A stretch of 64,000 nt of DNA from Promicromonospora soli. GTDB taxonomy: Bacteria > Actinomycetota > Actinomycetes > Actinomycetales > Cellulomonadaceae. Below are positions 40,092 to 49,566 of this stretch, one piece after another. The stretch lies in assembly GCF_014653785.1 (NCBI RefSeq), contig NZ_BNAS01000002.1, forward strand, positions 244,756-308,755. Reading direction: 5' to 3'. Below the pieces are notes generated by a model. It was not told where the DNA came from. It made no database searches and saw only the letters and a program-made list of their open reading frames with translations. Numbering within the stretch: the first letter of the stretch is position 1; each line of letters opens with the position of its first letter. The position numbers were made by a program, and so were the translations under genes.

Positions 40092-42401
40092 TCAACGGAT
40101 CACGCTGGTCGGCTCAGCCGTGACGGTCTTGGTCGTGTAGCCCGCGCGCAAGCCCGTCACGGTCACGACGATCCGCTTGCCCCTCGCGGAGGCCGGCACC
40201 CTGAACAGATAGTCCGTGGCCCCCCTGACCGCGACGCCGCCGACCTTCCACTGGTACCTCACCGTCGTCGGCTGCGGAGACCACGTGCCGCGAACCACCC
40301 TCAACGTGGAGCCCACGCTCGCGGTACCCGTGATCGTGGGACGAGGCGCGACAAACACGCCCGCCCGCACCGCCTCCGTCGCGGGGCTCACGAGGGTCTT
40401 GGTCGCGTAGCCCACCTTGGAGCCCGTGATCGCGACGGTGACCCGCTTGCCCCTGGCCGACGCCGGGACCGTCCAGGTCTTCGAGGTCGCACCGGAGACG
40501 GCGTTGCCGTCGAGGCGCCACTGGTACTTGACCGTCGTGGGCGTCGGCGCCCAGGTCCACCGGTTTGCCGTGAGGGTCTTACCGACCTGGACAGTGCCCG
40601 AGATGGAGGGGGACCGGGAGGCCACGAAGTTCGTCCCGACGGTCAGCGTTCCTCGCCACTGCGCCGGAGCGGTCGGGGCGTACCAACCATAGAATCGGCT
40701 CTCGGGGATGTACTTCGCCTTGATGGCGTACTGCCCGTCCGGCAAGGCATTCGAGTCGATGTCCACCACGACAGGATCGGTCGATTCCACACTTACATAG
40801 CCAAGGTTCACGTCGTCGTCCGTGTATCCGAGGTCATCGTCATCTTCTCCAATGACCGCTCGCAGCAAGACCTCGCCGGCGGGAACCGTCTCGTCCTCAA
40901 CGTTCACGATGAAGGACGCAGTGACCTCAGTACCCGGTGCATAGTTCGCCGGCACGCTTGCCGTAAGCTGCGTAGCTGCCGGCGGGAGCACCTCGAACGT
41001 CGCTGTCGTGTAGGTGAACCGGCCGACCGGGCTGATGAAACCGAAGCCGAACTTACGAGTACCAGGTCCCTGGATCGAGCTCGCGATGCTTTCGTCCGTC
41101 TCGATCCGGATGGTGCCTACGCCATCCGACACCACGAACGCGCACAGTGCGTCCGTGCTCTCGCTGTAGTCCACGAGACAGAGTTTCCCGTTCGGACGAT
41201 AGACGCCGTCGAGCGCAACCTCGACCCTTGCGTTCACCGGCTGACCGATCCGCACGCTCTCCGGAACGGTTACGTCGATGCTTAGATCCAGGACTTCATG
41301 TGCCCAGATGGCGTACGTGCTACCCCACGAGTCTTCGCTGACCGCGATGAATCGATCTGTTCCCACAGGTAAGTCGGGCATTGTGAGCGGCTTGCCCCAC
41401 GTCGTCAAAGAGCCGTCGCTCAGGATGTATGCGCCGGTCCTGGCTCCCGCTGAGAGCCCGACGACCGAAGACCCATCCGGCGGCTGCGGCGGAACCAGGC
41501 TGGTGGAGCCGAACGACATGACCGCACCTGTGGTCGAGGCGGCCAGTCCGTAGACCCGGCCGGCGTCGACACCCACGTATGTCGAGCCACTCGGAGCAGC
41601 ATGGACTTCGCCGACGTAGGGGTCTGGGCCTTCTGCGTAACCGCACGTCACGACAGCGCCATCAGATCGGAGCGCCATCCAGCTCCCGCCCGCCGCGCTG
41701 ATCGCCGTGTACCGAGTCCCGCCAGCCGGCACCCAGTGGTCCAGGCACTTGAGCCGCGGCCTGTCGACGGGCTTGGCGAAACCGACAACCTCTCCGTTAC
41801 CGCGGAGCGCATAGACGAGGCCGTCGCCGGCAGCGACGGCGGAGTAGCCAAGATCCTGCGGATCCTCGGGGAGAATCTGCTGCCACTCCCAGTAGGCGGT
41901 GGTGAGATCGCCGTCACCCGTGACAACGAACGCGGACCCGAAGCTCGAGCTGCCTGCCATGCTGAGTACGTCGCTCTCTGCCGGCACGTCCGGCATCCAG
42001 TTGCCGCCATCGTCGAACTGTTCGATCGAGCCATCGCTCCGGTAGACCGCCGCGATCCGGGAGAACGACACGAATGCCGTGTCCAGCACACCGTCCTCGA
42101 CGCTCATCTCACCAGAGAACGGATACCCGCCGCCCTTCGTCATCGAGTACGACGGGCCTTCGATGGAGAACGGATCGAGCTGGATGAGGCGCCCGCCAAC
42201 CGGTGCCGGGGTGCCCTCCTGGACGAAGCTGTCGATGTACGTGTTCTCCATTGCCTGGGTGTCAGCAGGTTCGCTTGGTGAGACATCCTGCGCAATCGCC
42301 GTGGACGGGAACATTGCTGCAATGAGCGCACCCGTTATTGCTCCGGCAAGGACGCCTCGCGTCGTCGCACGGTGTGAAGCCCTGTTGTCCGTAGCGTGCA
42401 T
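40092..42401 (-). CDS. Secreted protein with RCC1-like propeller and C-terminal Ig-like repeats (paralogue 1)
   Basis: 769 residues. A signal peptide (TTRGVLAGAITGALIAAMFPSTAIAQ) precedes an N-terminal half of short repeats with LRSDGAVVTCG, YVGVDAGRVYGLAAS and GAYILSDGSLTTWG, as in RCC1-like beta-propellers. Two or more beta-sandwich domains follow, then two tandem ~85-residue repeats ending the protein: SISGTVQVGKTLTANRWTWAPTPTTVKYQWRLDGNAVSGATSKTW and TITGTASVGSTLRVVRGTWSPQPTTVRYQWKVGG. Such repeats are common in secreted actinobacterial proteins. No enzyme domain or LPxTG anchor is seen. It may bind the cell wall or a surface ligand (inference). The neighbouring gene is a longer paralogue. 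Confidence 0.8.
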   Translation of the reverse strand: MHATDNRASHRATTRGVLAGAITGALIAAMFPSTAIAQDVSPSEPADTQAMENTYIDSFVQEGTPAPVGGRLIQLDPFSIEGPSYSMTKGGGYPFSGEMSVEDGVLDTAFVSFSRIAAVYRSDGSIEQFDDGGNWMPDVPAESDVLSMAGSSSFGSAFVVTGDGDLTTAYWEWQQILPEDPQDLGYSAVAAGDGLVYALRGNGEVVGFAKPVDRPRLKCLDHWVPAGGTRYTAISAAGGSWMALRSDGAVVTCGYAEGPDPYVGEVHAAPSGSTYVGVDAGRVYGLAASTTGAVMSFGSTSLVPPQPPDGSSVVGLSAGARTGAYILSDGSLTTWGKPLTMPDLPVGTDRFIAVSEDSWGSTYAIWAHEVLDLSIDVTVPESVRIGQPVNARVEVALDGVYRPNGKLCLVDYSESTDALCAFVVSDGVGTIRIETDESIASSIQGPGTRKFGFGFISPVGRFTYTTATFEVLPPAATQLTASVPANYAPGTEVTASFIVNVEDETVPAGEVLLRAVIGEDDDDLGYTDDDVNLGYVSVESTDPVVVDIDSNALPDGQYAIKAKYIPESRFYGWYAPTAPAQWRGTLTVGTNFVASRSPSISGTVQVGKTLTANRWTWAPTPTTVKYQWRLDGNAVSGATSKTWTVPASARGKRVTVAITGSKVGYATKTLVSPATEAVRAGVFVAPRPTITGTASVGSTLRVVRGTWSPQPTTVRYQWKVGGVAVRGATDYLFRVPASARGKRIVVTVTGLRAGYTTKTVTAEPTSVIR
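40454..40598 (-). repeat. 145-base direct repeat, copy 1
   Basis: Identical base for base to 42813-42957, 2359 bases away. It encodes one Ig-like repeat (TVQVGKTLTANRWTWAPTPT and onward). The surrounding parts of the two genes are much more diverged. Confidence 0.9.
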
Positions 42402-42450
42402 AGAGTTTCCTAGCTGGTGAGGGACTACCTGAAGAATTGCGGGGAGTTCG

Positions 42451-45400
42451 TCAGCGGACCATGCTGGTCAACGCGCTGGTCACCGTCTTCGTCACGTAAC
42501 CCGTCCGCGAGCCGGTGACCACGACGGCAACCCGCTTGCCCTTGGCCGAGGTCGGCACCTTGAACCAGTAGTTGGTCGCCCCCTTGACCGCGACACCGCC
42601 GACCTTCCACTGGTACTTCACCGTGGACGGCTGCGGGGTCCACGTGCCGCGCACGGCCTTGAGCGTGGAGCCGACCTTGACCGTGCCCGTGACCGTCGGC
42701 TTCGGCGCGACGAACGCGCCGGCCTTGACAGCCGCTGTTGTGGGACTGACGAGGGTCTTCGTCGTGTAGCCCGTCCTCGCTCCGGTGATCGCGACGGAGA
42801 CCTTCTTGCCCTTGGCCGACGCCGGGACCGTCCAGGTCTTCGAGGTCGCACCGGAGACGGCGTTGCCGTCGAGGCGCCACTGGTACTTGACCGTCGTGGG
42901 CGTCGGCGCCCAGGTCCACCGGTTTGCCGTGAGGGTCTTACCGACCTGGACAGTGCCGGAGACGGACGGCAACCTCGATGGGGCAAACACCCCAAGGACT
43001 GGCACCGTCTGGGTGCTCGTTCGCGTCAGGTTCGTGTAGTTCGCACGAGCTCCGGTCACGGCCACGCTGATCCGCTTGCCCAGCGCTGACTCAGGAACAG
43101 TGAGACTCGACGTCGTGGCGCCGGCGATCGGTACGCCGTCGGCCATCCACACATAAGTCATCGAAGAAGGGACCGGCGTCCACGTTCCTCGGTTCGCGGT
43201 GAGCGTTGCGCCGACCTGGGCTGTCCCGACGACCGTGACGGCAGGAGCGGAGAAAGCTGCTCGAGCCACCTCGATCTGCTGGGAAACAGCAGACGGCTTC
43301 AGCCGATCCGATCCGAGGTAAGAGATCTCAAGCTGATGCGTACCCGCCGACACGCCGCTCAGCAGCACCGGAACGGACACGCCCACGCCGGAAGTATCAG
43401 TACGGTCGCGCACGACGTCAGCGCGACCAACTTCCACACCATCGATCTTGGCCACGAGCTCACCTTCGACATCAGTGATGGTGCTGGGGACGACCGCGAC
43501 GCTGACCGACGTGTCTCGGCCGTACTCGAACCCGTTGGAGGTGGCGACACGCGTCGAGGTAGGAGCCTTGCGGATCGTCAGTGTCCCGGTCCACTGGGAA
43601 GGCAGCGTCTCACCTGTGGGATGAGCAAGGTCCCAGTCGTGTGTCGGGACCCAGGCGACGGTGACCGGGTACTCACCGGGTGGCATCTCGTCCAAGTACA
43701 CGTACACCGAGTCGGTCAGAACGCCCGATTCGTCGTCCCAGAGCTGTCCGGATGAACCCAGCACCGTTCCGTCCGCGGCACGGATCTCGAAGCTGCCAAC
43801 CCCCAGACGTGAGCCATCGCGGGTCCTGACCGAGACATCGACATCGAGCAGCGCGCTGTAGTCCGCGTAGTCGACGACCAGTTCGGACTCTGCGGTCGTC
43901 ACTGTTTCTGGCGTGGGCAGGACCGTCACCCTACCCACCCACGATGTCGAAGCAGCCGGCCCCTCGGACAGATAGTCGACACGAACCCGCTGGTTGCCAC
44001 CGACGGGAAGAACGCTCGTATCGATCTTCAGGCGCCCCAGATAGGAGCTTGTGCTCAGTGCCTCACCGGTGGCCTCGGCGATCACCCTGAGCGAGCCGCC
44101 CTCGGTCGAGGCACCGCCTTCGGCCGTCACGTGGGTCTGCACGTAGACACCGGACTCACCCACACGCCAAGACTCGGGCATGTCGACAGTGAGCGTTGAA
44201 GGCTGCTGCGGACGCACGACGAAGTCGACGGGGAGCTCGGTCGTCGTGAACGGCGGACCGTCGAACCTGAGCATCCTGTGGTAGGTGCCCTCGGGGTACG
44301 CCTTGAAGCTGAACGTCACACGACCGTCCACGACACGCTGCGGAGCGTCCTCCCACCACGTCGTACCGTCGTCGAGCAAGTAACCGAGTCGCACCACGCC
44401 CGTCGGAGAGACCTGCCCCGCCATGACCCTGACCTCGACGTCCGTCCGCTCGTTGTAGTTCACGGTGGTGGACGACGTGACCTCCATCTCGACCGAGACG
44501 GGGTTGCCCCTTCGGATCAGCCACTTCTCCGAGCTCGAGCTCGAGAGGGCGGCGAAGCCCGGCACACCCGGGATCTCGGGCGGCAGATCGGATTCCGCAC
44601 CGCCCCAGGTCATGACCGTTCCGTCGTCGAGCACCGCAGCCCCGCCAGGAATTGGCTCCCCGTTGGTGGAGCGCTCGTACGCCGCCAACCCGACGACGGT
44701 TCGTCCCAGCGGCACCTGGGCGGGCGCAGGAGCGAAGCCGAATGCGGTGATCGCGCCGTCGTCGCGTGCCGCATAGCCATAGTTCCGAGTGGTGTCGTTG
44801 GCGCCCCGGGTGACCTTGACACCCGTGTATCGAGTCCCGACGTCCGGCACGAGCACCTCGGCGGCCGAGCTGCCCCAGAAGCAGTACACGACTGCGCCAT
44901 CGGAACGCAGAGCGGCCCAGCTGAGATGGTCGACGTTGATCGCGGTGTACTTGAGACCTGCCGGGGGAGAGAACGCGTCAGCGCAGGTCAAAGGAAGTGA
45001 ACTACTCCAACCTGCCTTGAAACCTACGATCTGACCGTCAGAACGGACCGCATACGCACCGGCAAGGCCGGCGTCAACCGCGACATAGGACATCCCAGCG
45101 GGTAAGGCTGGGATCTGCGGGACGGGCACCGTCCCCCGAAGGACCGTGATGAGCTCGCCGTCTGACCGAAGAAGGAAGCTCGCGCCGCTCTCGCCGGCGG
45201 AGACTGCCGTGTACTCGAGGCCGTCGGGAAGCGCAGGGATCACCGGCTGGGAGAATCGATCATCGTCCACCATGCCGACGACCTGGCCGTCACTGCGCAG
45301 CATCATCGCCAGACCAGCGGAGCCCGCGCTGCCCGTCGAGATCGCTGTGTGCGTCACACCGGAAGGCAGCTCCCATGCGTACCTGGTGTCGCCCTCGCCC

Positions 45401-45621
45401 CTGAGTCCGAGACCGGCTCCCCAGGGCACCGCCTGGCCGCCGACCTCGACCGGGGTGCCCTCCTGAACGAACCGGGGCGCATCCGCAGAAGGAGCCACTA
45501 CGACAGGTACGGCCGTCGCCCCGGGTCCCAGCCCGACGACCAGGGCACTTGTCGCGCCGAAGGCAACAAGTGACGAGAGCGCCCGTCGCGACAGCGACGG
45601 GCCTTCGAACGAGCGTGACAT
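42451..45621 (-). CDS. Secreted protein with RCC1-like propeller and C-terminal Ig-like repeats (paralogue 2)
   Basis: 1056 residues from ATG 45621 (GGAG upstream); an upstream ATG at 45681 is less likely. A signal peptide (SRRALSSLVAFGATSALVVGLGPGATAVP) is followed by RVQEG-like FVQEGTPVEVGGQAVPWG, as in paralogue 1. The RCC1-like repeats are clear (LPDGLEYTAVSAGESGASFLLRSDGELI; LPAGMSYVAVDAGLAGAYAVRSDGQIVGF). Middle beta-sandwich domains follow, then three C-terminal repeats instead of two (VGTAQVGATLTANRGTWTPVP; SGTVQVGKTLTANRWTWAPTP; TGTVKVGSTLKAVRGTWTPQP). It ends without a recognisable anchor. Function unknown; likely surface or secreted binding. Confidence 0.8.
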   Translation of the reverse strand: MSRSFEGPSLSRRALSSLVAFGATSALVVGLGPGATAVPVVVAPSADAPRFVQEGTPVEVGGQAVPWGAGLGLRGEGDTRYAWELPSGVTHTAISTGSAGSAGLAMMLRSDGQVVGMVDDDRFSQPVIPALPDGLEYTAVSAGESGASFLLRSDGELITVLRGTVPVPQIPALPAGMSYVAVDAGLAGAYAVRSDGQIVGFKAGWSSSLPLTCADAFSPPAGLKYTAINVDHLSWAALRSDGAVVYCFWGSSAAEVLVPDVGTRYTGVKVTRGANDTTRNYGYAARDDGAITAFGFAPAPAQVPLGRTVVGLAAYERSTNGEPIPGGAAVLDDGTVMTWGGAESDLPPEIPGVPGFAALSSSSSEKWLIRRGNPVSVEMEVTSSTTVNYNERTDVEVRVMAGQVSPTGVVRLGYLLDDGTTWWEDAPQRVVDGRVTFSFKAYPEGTYHRMLRFDGPPFTTTELPVDFVVRPQQPSTLTVDMPESWRVGESGVYVQTHVTAEGGASTEGGSLRVIAEATGEALSTSSYLGRLKIDTSVLPVGGNQRVRVDYLSEGPAASTSWVGRVTVLPTPETVTTAESELVVDYADYSALLDVDVSVRTRDGSRLGVGSFEIRAADGTVLGSSGQLWDDESGVLTDSVYVYLDEMPPGEYPVTVAWVPTHDWDLAHPTGETLPSQWTGTLTIRKAPTSTRVATSNGFEYGRDTSVSVAVVPSTITDVEGELVAKIDGVEVGRADVVRDRTDTSGVGVSVPVLLSGVSAGTHQLEISYLGSDRLKPSAVSQQIEVARAAFSAPAVTVVGTAQVGATLTANRGTWTPVPSSMTYVWMADGVPIAGATTSSLTVPESALGKRISVAVTGARANYTNLTRTSTQTVPVLGVFAPSRLPSVSGTVQVGKTLTANRWTWAPTPTTVKYQWRLDGNAVSGATSKTWTVPASAKGKKVSVAITGARTGYTTKTLVSPTTAAVKAGAFVAPKPTVTGTVKVGSTLKAVRGTWTPQPSTVKYQWKVGGVAVKGATNYWFKVPTSAKGKRVAVVVTGSRTGYVTKTVTSALTSMVR
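42813..42957 (-). repeat. 145-base direct repeat, copy 2
   Basis: Identical to 40454-40598. It encodes the second of the three C-terminal repeats of paralogue 2. Confidence 0.9.
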
Positions 45622-45824
45622 GACTGCACTCCGAGGATGTACGTGAGGGGTGCTCGGAATGTATCGGCTGAGAAGCCGCAAAACCGTCGAGGACGGGTGA
45701 ATCAGCGGGTGAAGTGGGTCGCCCTCAACGGAGCATCATCGGGACCCGGCCCCACACGCCCCTTGAACGGCACCGGATACGAACCGGTCTACGCGCCGCC
45801 GCACCCCGGTGCGACACTGTCCGC

Positions 45825-48455
45825 GTGCCCGACGTCTCCACCCACCCCCTCCTCGAGGTGCTCCTCGCGGGTGAAGCGCGCGCCGGCCGGCTGACGGCGT
45901 CGCGCATCTTCCCGGAGCGCACGGCGGAGCACGCGGCCTGGCCCCGCTGGGCCGACGCGACGGTGGTGCAGGGGTACCGGCGGCTCGGCGTCGACCGGCC
46001 GTGGACGCACCAGGCCGTGGCCGCCGACCTCGTCCACCAGGGCCGGCACACTGCCCTGGCCACGTCGACGGGGTCGGGCAAGTCGCTCGCGTTCTGGCTC
46101 CCCGCGCTGTCCGCGGTCCGGTCCGCTGCCGCCGCCGCGGCGCTCGACCCGGGGAACATCGAGTCGGCGCACGTCCGCCCCACGACCATCTACCTCAGCC
46201 CCACCAAGGCGCTGGCCGCGGACCAGCTCAACGCGCTCGAACGAATCCTCGAGGCGGCCGGCACGCGGGACGTCCGTGTCGCCACGTGCGACGGCGACAC
46301 CTCGCGCGAGGAGCGCTCCTGGGTGCAGGACCACGCCGACGTCGTCCTCACCAACCCCGACTTTCTGCACTACGCCCTGCTGCCGAACCATCGGCGCTGG
46401 TCGCGGTTGTTGAAGGGGCTGCGGTACGTAGTCGTCGACGAGGGGCACGCCTACCGTGGCGTCTTCGGCGCGCACGTCTCGCTGGTGCTGCGGCGGCTCG
46501 CGCGTCTCTCGGCGCGGTACGGAGAGGGCTCGCCCACGTTCGTCGTCGCCTCGGCGACGACGGCGGAGCCAGCAGTCAGCGCGGCGCGCCTCATCGGCGT
46601 GCGGCCCGACGACGTCGCCGCCGTCACCGAGGACGCCTCACCCTCCGGACGCCGCACCGTTGTGTTGTGGCAGCCGCCGGAGATCGTGGGCTGGCGCCCG
46701 CCCGCCGACGTCGGCCCCGGCGCCGAGGTCGGTGCTTCGCATCGAGATCGGCCCACCGATGGACCGATCTCGATGCGACCTGCCGATCTCGCCGAGCCGG
46801 ATCCCTGGGCCCTGCCCGCTGCCGAGCCGGATCCCGAGGCCGACGCCGTCGCCACCGAGGCCCCGCCGGAGCACCCTCGCCGGTCGGCGACCGCCGAGGT
46901 CGCCGACCTGCTCGCCGACCTCGCGGCGGCCGGCGCCCGGACCCTCGCGTTCACCCGGTCGCGGCGCGGCGCGGAGTCGGTGGCCCAGCAGGCCCGCGAC
47001 CACTTGCGCCACGCGGCGCCCGACGCCGCCCGCAGGATCGCGGCGTACCGCGGCGGCTACCTGCCGGAGGAACGCCGCGAGCTGGAGCAGGCGCTCCGCA
47101 CGGGTGACCTCCTCGGCCTGGCGACGACCAACGCGCTCGAGCTCGGTGTGGACATCTCCGGCCTCGACGCGGTGCTCATCGCAGGGTGGCCGGGCACTCG
47201 CATGTCGCTGTGGCAGCAGGCGGGCCGCGCCGGGCGGGCCGGTGCGGACGGCCTGGTCGCGTTCGTAGCGCGCGAGGACCCGCTCGACACCTATCTCGTG
47301 ACCCACCCCGAGGCGGTGTTCGACGCCCCGCTCGAGGCCACAGTGTTCGACCCTGCGAACCCGCACGTGCTTGCGCCCCACCTGTGTGCGGCGGCCCAGG
47401 AGTCGCCGCTGCGGTCCGAGGACCTTGCGGCGTTCGGCGACCCCGCCCATGTGCGGGGGATCCTTGACGTGCTGGTCGCCCGGGGTGCGCTCCGGCGTCG
47501 GACTTCGGGGTGGTACTGGACCCACCACCAGGCCGCCGCGAGCCTCACCGACCTGCGCGGCGCGGGCGGGTCGCCCGTGCGGGTGGTGGAGCAGGGGACG
47601 GGCCGGATGCTGGGGACGGTCGACGCGGCGTCCGCGGACGGCCAGGTGCACGACGGCGCCGTCTACGTGCACCAGGGCACCACCTACGTGGTGACGCACC
47701 TCGACCTGGCCGACCACACCGCAGTCGTGCAGCGGCGGCGGCTCGACTACGGGACGTGGTCGCGCTCGGTCATGTCGGTGGCGATCGAGGGCTGGGACCA
47801 ACACGCCGAGGCGCCCGACGAGGCCGCCGCGCCCCGGGGCGAGGACGGCCCGGGCCACGACCTGGTGACCCTGGAGTGGGGGCCGGTCACGTGGGGCCTC
47901 GGGCCGGTCGAGGTGACGTCGCAGGTGGTGAGCTTCCAGCGGCGGCGCATCCCGGACATGCAGGTACTGGGCACGGAACAGCTCGACCTGCCCGAGCACA
48001 CCCTCGGCACCGTCGCCGTGTGGTGGTCGGTGCCCGAGTTCGTGCTGCGGGCCGCCGACATCTCCCCCGAGCAGGCGCCCGGCGCGCTGCACGCCGCGGA
48101 GCACGCGTCGATCGGGCTGCTGCCGCTCCTGGCGACGTGCGACCGCTGGGATCTCGGTGGGGTATCGACCGAGCTGCACCCGGATACGGGCGAGGCCACC
48201 GTGTTCGTCTACGACGCGTACCCCGGCGGAGCAGGCTTCGCGGAGCGGGCCTACGACCTGGGCGCGACGTGGCTCCGGGCCACCCGCGACGCGATAGCGG
48301 CCTGCCCCTGCGCCGACGGGTGCCCGGCATGCGTGCAGTCGCCGAAGTGCGGCTCGTACAACGCCCCGCTCGACAAGGCAGCGGCGGTGCGACTCCTGGA
48401 GGCCGTGCTCTCGCACGCGCCCCAGGGCACGCCTGACGGCAAGGCGCACGGCTAG
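45825..48455 (+). CDS. DEAD/DEAH-box helicase with DUF1998 C-terminal domain
   Basis: 876 residues from GTG 45825; no clear ribosome site is seen. Helicase motifs: I ATSTGSGKS, Ia TTIYLSPTKALAADQ, II VVVDEGHAY, III SATTAEPA, and VI QQAGRAGRAG. The C-terminal DUF1998 part has YDAYPGGAGFAERAY and four Cys residues (CPCADGCPACVQSPKCG). It matches the Hrq1-like helicases of the actinobacterial helicase/secretion neighbourhood (Rv3649 type), beside the Tad genes as here. Between motifs III and IV, residues ~301-322 (HRDRPTDGPIS region) come from a family 3 palindromic element (46725-46790), an in-frame insertion. Confidence 0.93.
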   Translation: MPDVSTHPLLEVLLAGEARAGRLTASRIFPERTAEHAAWPRWADATVVQGYRRLGVDRPWTHQAVAADLVHQGRHTALATSTGSGKSLAFWLPALSAVRSAAAAAALDPGNIESAHVRPTTIYLSPTKALAADQLNALERILEAAGTRDVRVATCDGDTSREERSWVQDHADVVLTNPDFLHYALLPNHRRWSRLLKGLRYVVVDEGHAYRGVFGAHVSLVLRRLARLSARYGEGSPTFVVASATTAEPAVSAARLIGVRPDDVAAVTEDASPSGRRTVVLWQPPEIVGWRPPADVGPGAEVGASHRDRPTDGPISMRPADLAEPDPWALPAAEPDPEADAVATEAPPEHPRRSATAEVADLLADLAAAGARTLAFTRSRRGAESVAQQARDHLRHAAPDAARRIAAYRGGYLPEERRELEQALRTGDLLGLATTNALELGVDISGLDAVLIAGWPGTRMSLWQQAGRAGRAGADGLVAFVAREDPLDTYLVTHPEAVFDAPLEATVFDPANPHVLAPHLCAAAQESPLRSEDLAAFGDPAHVRGILDVLVARGALRRRTSGWYWTHHQAAASLTDLRGAGGSPVRVVEQGTGRMLGTVDAASADGQVHDGAVYVHQGTTYVVTHLDLADHTAVVQRRRLDYGTWSRSVMSVAIEGWDQHAEAPDEAAAPRGEDGPGHDLVTLEWGPVTWGLGPVEVTSQVVSFQRRRIPDMQVLGTEQLDLPEHTLGTVAVWWSVPEFVLRAADISPEQAPGALHAAEHASIGLLPLLATCDRWDLGGVSTELHPDTGEATVFVYDAYPGGAGFAERAYDLGATWLRATRDAIAACPCADGCPACVQSPKCGSYNAPLDKAAAVRLLEAVLSHAPQGTPDGKAHG
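46725..46790. repeat. Palindromic element family 3, in-frame copy in the helicase gene
   Basis: 66 bases, the same length as the copy at 14071-14136. The inner part GAGATCGGCC...GACCGATCTC (46744-46771) and the outer arms (46725-46743, 46772-46790) form the same nested palindrome. It encodes HRDRPTDGPIS in the frame used by the other copy (PRDRSIDGPIS). Confidence 0.85.
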
Positions 48456-48462
48456 CTCTTGG

Positions 48463-48699
48463 CTATTCGCCGAGCCGCCTGAACGGTGTCGTCGAGAACA
48501 CGACCTCGACGGCGACGCCGAAGTACTCCGCTATCCGCAGCGCGAGGTGCAGCGATGGGCTGTACTCGCCCCGCTCGAGATACCCGACGGTCTGGTAGTG
48601 GACCCCGAGCGCCTCGGCGAGCTCACGCCGCGAGACGCCGCGCTCGGCACGCAGCATCGCTATGCGGTTGTGGACGACGTCGGACTGCTCTGCCACCAC
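48463..48699 (-). CDS. Small XRE family regulator
   Basis: 78 residues. It is a single XRE HTH (NRIAMLRAERGVSRRELAEALGVHYQTVGYLERGEYSPSLHLALRIAEYFGV) followed by VEVVFSTTPFRRL, typical of YozG/HigA-like stand-alone regulators that control nearby transporter genes. It begins at a GTG directly after the permease stop, so it is the third gene of the ABC operon and probably represses it. Confidence 0.9.
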   Translation of the reverse strand: MVAEQSDVVHNRIAMLRAERGVSRRELAEALGVHYQTVGYLERGEYSPSLHLALRIAEYFGVAVEVVFSTTPFRRLGE

Positions 48700-49566
48700 T
48701 CAGTACCCCTTGGCCATGTAGCGCTCCCGGGCCGCGGCCACCGTGGAACCCGATTCTCTGCGGGCCATCTTGCGGAGCACGATCGGCGCGAGCACCATAC
48801 CCACGACTGCCCAGACGCCGAGCACCGCGAACATCTCGAACGTGCGCCACGACTCGCCGATCTCCGCCGTGACCATGCTCTCCGGGAGCATCGCCGACCG
48901 CGCACCCAGCCCGAGCCAGTAGTACGGGAACGCCTGCCCCACCCACTGCAGCCACTCGGGAAGCGCGGTGATCGGGTAGAAGATCCCGGAGGGGACGATC
49001 AGGAGCATCGACGCCAGGAACAGCAGTCCAGTCTGTCCAGCGGTCTTCAACAGCGAACCGAGCGCGACGCTGATCGGTACGGTCGCGAGCATTCCGACAC
49101 CGAAGATCAGTACCAGCAGGAGCCAGGTGCGGGCGTCCAGCCGCAGGTCGCCCGCGACCGTGACGGCGGGGATGACCAGCGCGACCAGGCTCATCAGCGT
49201 GGTGAGTGTGAACATCAGGATCTTGCCGACGAGATAGCCGACCATCCCGTTGGGTGTCGCCTTCGCCCGTAGCAGCGTGCCGTCCTCCCGGTCGACCGCG
49301 ATGGTGCCGGCCGGTCCCTGCAGCCCGCCGAACGCGATCGACATGCCGACCAGGCTCGGTAGCACCATGGCCCCCAGCGCGAAGTCGGTGCCGGGTACGG
49401 TGCTGCCCCGCATGAACAGCATGACCACCACGTAGATGACAGGGAACGCCAGGTACCAGATGAAGTCGCTCGGCTCCTGGATCGAGTACTTGGTCTCGAG
49501 CAGACCTCGAGAGACCCCTGCGCGCACGGCCGCCCATCGCGCGTCGGGCTTTGTGGTCGTGGTCAT
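48700..49566 (-). CDS. ABC-2 type transporter permease
   Basis: 288 residues; ATG 49566 overlaps the ATPase stop (ATGA). Six hydrophobic segments are visible (FIWYLAFPVIYVVVMLFM; LMSLVALVIPAVTVAG; LLVLIFGVGMLATVPISVALG; LLFLASMLLIVPSGIFYPI; FAVLGVWAVVGMVLAPIVL), with the ABC-2 pattern including a Pro/Gly motif before LPEWLQWVGQAFPYYW. It forms the membrane channel of an exporter with the ATPase upstream; the substrate (lipid, peptide or drug) is unknown. Confidence 0.92.
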   Translation of the reverse strand: MTTTTKPDARWAAVRAGVSRGLLETKYSIQEPSDFIWYLAFPVIYVVVMLFMRGSTVPGTDFALGAMVLPSLVGMSIAFGGLQGPAGTIAVDREDGTLLRAKATPNGMVGYLVGKILMFTLTTLMSLVALVIPAVTVAGDLRLDARTWLLLVLIFGVGMLATVPISVALGSLLKTAGQTGLLFLASMLLIVPSGIFYPITALPEWLQWVGQAFPYYWLGLGARSAMLPESMVTAEIGESWRTFEMFAVLGVWAVVGMVLAPIVLRKMARRESGSTVAAARERYMAKGY

